Assembly (NCBI GenBank): GCA_963920665.1
Contig: OY987264.1
Coordinates: 36,002,906-36,066,905, forward strand
DNA length: 64,000 bases
Direction of reading: 5' to 3'
Source of the DNA: Straminergon stramineum
Lineage: Eukaryota > Streptophyta > Bryopsida > Hypnales > Calliergonaceae
The translations under genes and the position numbers were made by a program. Below the pieces are notes generated by a model. That model was given only the letters and a program-made list of their open reading frames with translations, did not search any database and was not told the DNA's origin. How positions within the stretch are numbered: position 1 is the stretch's first letter; every line of letters begins with the position of its first letter. Of this stretch, positions 60,736 to 64,000 are shown one piece after another.

Positions 60736-61355
60736 GTAAGGTTGACGAAAGTGAGAGTCCGAGGCAAAATCGCGTCCATAAATCTGATGTCCGGCCGTCC
60801 GGCCTCCGTGGACTTTGCGTCTCTAGTGGGTAAAAAACGTCGTCCGCAAATTTACCATGGGTAAATGCGGTCGGGCAGACGGCTAGTGGCTAGTTTTTTA
60901 ATACAAAGCTTCAAGTAAACCTTGATTCTTTGAATGCTTTTTACAATAACATATGGAGTTATGGACTATCTTTTGTAGTGTATTCAACCAAAGAAATTGT
61001 ACACTATAATTGCAATTATGAATTATCAAAAGAAAGGATTAAAAAAAAAATTCAACATTCTCTTCCCCTTGAAAACTACCAAATCTATGATTCTATGACA
61101 ATCATGAAGTCCTAATTGTTGCATTATATATGTATCCTGTAATGTATCATGCTTCATACAAAGAAAGAGGAACACAATCAATTTTGGGGGGACTTCTTCT
61201 TGGTTTTGCAATTCAAAAAAAAGTAATTATATTTTCAACATCAATAAGGAAACTCCAAGTCTCCAACTGCAATGAAAGCTTCAAACAATCAATTGCCATT
61301 ACATGCTCAATGTATCATAAGCACCTAAACACCTAAGCCTACATCCCTTGAATCT
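60736..61355. other. Unassigned spacer next to hAT coding region
   Basis: First ~150 bp is GC-rich (with GTCCGGCCGTCCGGCC, a doubled 8-mer), the rest AT-rich. Probably 3' non-coding DNA of the hAT element. No gene. Confidence 0.35.
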
Positions 61356-64000
61356 CTAAGGCTTGTAATCACTATCTCTTTTCACCTCAGCCTTGCTACT
61401 GTCACATCTAGTTTCCCATCGGTCGTCTTCATCGCTAGATGTCTCTTCCATGTCGTTTGATGAAGATTGTACTATTTTCACTCCTTCTTGTACTTGTGTA
61501 GATGTCAATGATCTCATTGATCTACTGGTCTTCTTCTCCATTTTGGCTCTTAATATAGCCTTACCAATGCCTTCCTTAAGGCTAGGGATTGTTTTCATTT
61601 TCTTCTTTGAAGAAACTTGATAGGTATTAAGTGGGGTTCTACCCACATTCGGTCTCTTGGTTGGAGAGGTAGCAAAGGGTTGCATTATTCTTTTTTTATG
61701 AGCTTTGATAGAATCTTCACCCTTTGATATCTCTGCTTTTGGTGCTCCTTGAATAATTAACTACATTGCATTCAAAGATTGTGATGTTTGGCCTAATGAT
61801 TTCAAGGAATGGCGTGGTGGATGGCCCCGATGTGGAATAAACATTGAAGCCAATGTCTCATCCTTATCATCATCATCGGTACATGATAAAATGGTTCGAC
61901 TTGGATTGCCACCGGAACCCATCTCTTTCGTAGGAGACAAATGTCTTTTTCCAAGCCGTGATTTCCTTAAACCATCCAATGTCGTGGCATCGCTTTTAAA
62001 TAGTGCATGTGGAGGAGCGCTACGTGGTGGTTCGAGAGAATCTTCCATGAGGTGCATTTTGCCAACACCATTGTTGACAAAAATTGGGCTGCCTGACTCC
62101 ATTGAACGTGCTTCAACATTGTCTTGTACTTCGTGTGGTTTGGCATTTCCAATATTTGCTTCCCCACATTCCTTGCTTGCCGATACCACTATTGATGCAC
62201 CAATTGCATTGCACACGTTCATCTAAATGTTCACCTCACATCCTCCTTTGTCTTCATGTTGGTGATTTTTTTCTACCGCCATTATCGGGGATGGAGGATC
62301 AGAAATGGGAATCACTTCATCTTTTTCAAGACTCCCATCATTCGCAACCGCTGTCCTATTGGTTGCCCTTATCTCTACATACATATCCTCCACGTTTGGT
62401 AGAAGATTTTTACTACTCATGAACCCAGTTCCATCTATAAATCTAGCTATGGAAGGTACATCATCATCAAGCCCGCAATCATCCTCATCTGATCGAAACT
62501 CATACATGTCTCCATCCGTGACTCTGAAGTCTTCATTGTTTTGATTAGGAGTCTCAAACATTTCGTTATCAAAATTGTGCATATCATAATTCACAGCATC
62601 TCTATCATCAGATACAGATTCATCATCTTCGTCTTCTGAGATAGGCCCTTCCGAATCTTCAGACTCTACGTTGTCATGGTACCACTTCTTTTCATCTTTC
62701 TCCTTCGATGTGGCTATGACTTTGGAATTGGTGTATACATATACCAAATCGGCTTCTCTCTCTAGCTTCAACTTGTTCCAAGATTTGTTGTGAACAAAAG
62801 AGTAGCTACTCCAATTTCGTTCACATGCAGATGATGACACCGGTTGGGCCAAAATCCTCTTTGCAATTGGAGCAATGAGCTTGCCACATGCACCCTCAAA
62901 ATCCCACCAAGCATGTGCCAATAATTTCTGCTCGGTCGGATCCAACATGTCGTGGAACGGAGGATCTCGGTGTCGAAATGCTACAAACTCCTTCACTACA
63001 TCAGGATAAGTTCCCGGTTGACATATTTTCCTGCTAACGCGCTTGCATGCGTCTGTTGCATCTTGATCGTCAGCTAGTTCTTTATCATGAAGAAGATAAG
63101 GGTTCAAAAGAGCTCCTGCATAATGTAGATCAGTCTCTACCATTTCCCGCCGCTTACCAAACAACTTCTCGATAGGAATGGCTAAGTCCGAGGACAAACC
63201 AAAGGGCTCTTTTCGTAAAGAGAAGACATGCTTCTCTAAATTCCTCATAATGTGCAACACCTTGCCCATGCATGGTGTCTTTGCATCCAAATCACGTAGA
63301 CCAAACACCACAGGAGCCATCAATTCTCGAAAATTCGTGGCACGGGTCCAAAAATGATCATCTAAAATTGTCTTCTTCACCTCCCAAGACTCCGCACAAG
63401 ATTTTGCCTCCTTCGTGTCCCATAACTTGAGCACATATTCTACCCATTATGGATCCACCACACTTTGTTGCAATCCAGCCTTGACCTTCAACAAACGAGA
63501 AATCATGAAGAAATTTGAGGCAAATCTTGTTTTCACCAACATCAATAAGCTATTCTTCATTTCGTGCTTTTGAAATATAGCTAGCGGCATATGCCGCAAT
63601 TTGAAGAACTTCACAACGGTTTGAGCCTTTTCCACTAGCTCCTTCAACCATTCTTGCTTCCCCCAATCTTGAAGCAACAAATTCAAGGCGTGCACCACAC
63701 AACCTTGAAAGAAAATGTGTGGATATTTACTCGACACCATATTCCATGTTGCCGGATTTATAGGAGCATTGTTTGCAGTCACTTGTATAACATTTGTAGG
63801 GCCTACCTGTTCTATAAAATTTTCCATGACAGAGGCCAAAAAAGGAGCATTCTTTTCGATTCCACTTGTATCCACTGATCCTAGAAATTGCTCACCCGCA
63901 GAAGATACAAGCATGGCATTTATCAATGGTTGATTAGTAATCGAGCTCCATCCATCAATAGACAATGTTGCTCCAAACTTCCGAATGCTATCTTCGGTCC
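61356..64000 (-). pseudogene. hAT transposase, DUF659 type, with long C-terminal tail; nonsense codons; partial
   Basis: Runs off the right edge, so the N-terminal BED-type zinc finger is not visible. From the edge: ATLSIDGWSSI (first catalytic Asp), then VIQVTANNAPIN, where the family usually has VTDNA (the second catalytic Asp appears replaced by Asn), HIFFQGCVVHALNLLLQDWGK, and, further on, the dimerisation domain WWDFEGACGKLIAPIAKRIL then PVSSSACERNWSSYSF. All lies in one frame interrupted by TAA at about 63,444, TAG at 62,223 and TAG at 61,761. After the dimerisation domain the same frame stays coding-like for another ~450 codons (acidic SEDEDDESVSDD blocks, then basic Lys/Ser-rich text ending DSDYKP-stop at 61,356), much longer than usual for hAT. 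Non-functional as it stands. Confidence 0.88.

Noticed and set aside
56070..60900. One complete hAT element running from 56,070 to about 60,900
   Set aside because: No inverted match to CAGGGTTGTTTTG was found near 60.7-60.9 kb; the right end is missing or outside the window.

Overview
The window reads as nuclear DNA of a land plant with a large, repeat-rich genome. A conifer or other gymnosperm is my best guess, by inference only. The background is strongly AT-rich and gene-poor. The genes are plant types with GT-AG introns: a secreted 8-cysteine lipid-transfer protein and a protein with a plastid-type transit peptide. Most of the rest is old, nested transposon sequence. There are no bacterial operons, no CRISPR and no organelle gene cluster.

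Genes with intact structure: (1) a small arginine/histidine-rich protein of 85 aa with one phase-2 intron, present three times: minus strand and cut by the left edge (1-350), plus strand 22,934-23,359, and plus strand 25,857-26,293. The two complete copies differ at 18 coding sites, 17 of them silent, so the protein is being conserved although I cannot name it. (2) An nsLTP gene (20,427-20,935, minus) with TATA box, one intron and poly(A) signal, plus a truncated duplicate near 28.3-28.6 kb. (3) A four-exon gene for a 199-aa probable plastid protein (31,685-33,397, plus), followed by a tRNA-Val(CAC)-like sequence. The gene-bearing part is about 19.7-34 kb and contains old local duplications.

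Transposons: a decayed piggyBac-type transposase (about 52.37-53.9 kb, minus, with possible upstream exons to 55.3 kb); a hAT (DUF659 type) transposase with nonsense codons running off the right edge (61.36-64 kb, minus); a Ty3/gypsy reverse-transcriptase relic (10.45-11.07 kb); an 893-bp solo LTR with 5-bp target duplication (11,706-12,598); a 2.66-kb Mutator-like non-autonomous element with 9-bp target duplication (39,852-42,513); a hAT-type MITE with 8-bp duplication (15,922-16,285); two other MITEs (18,958-19,352 and 30,768-31,059); and nine or so elements flanked by TTAA with ends CCCCTAAA, falling into at least three groups, most simply explained as piggyBac-derived MITEs.

Satellite and array DNA: about 30 diverged monomers of roughly 105 bp (56.7-60.0 kb) lie between two GC-rich minisatellites in inverted orientation. 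A separate array of ~460-bp units (5.6-7.7, 11.4-11.7, 12.6-13.2 kb) has been split by later insertions. At 14.8-16.4 kb one ~110-bp repeat has been hit twice, by a TTAA element and by the hAT MITE, and neighbouring repeat copies preserve the empty sites.

I found no single obvious new multi-gene system. The best candidates for something undescribed are the conserved 85-aa family and the TTAA/CCCCTAAA element families sharing a window with a plant piggyBac transposase.
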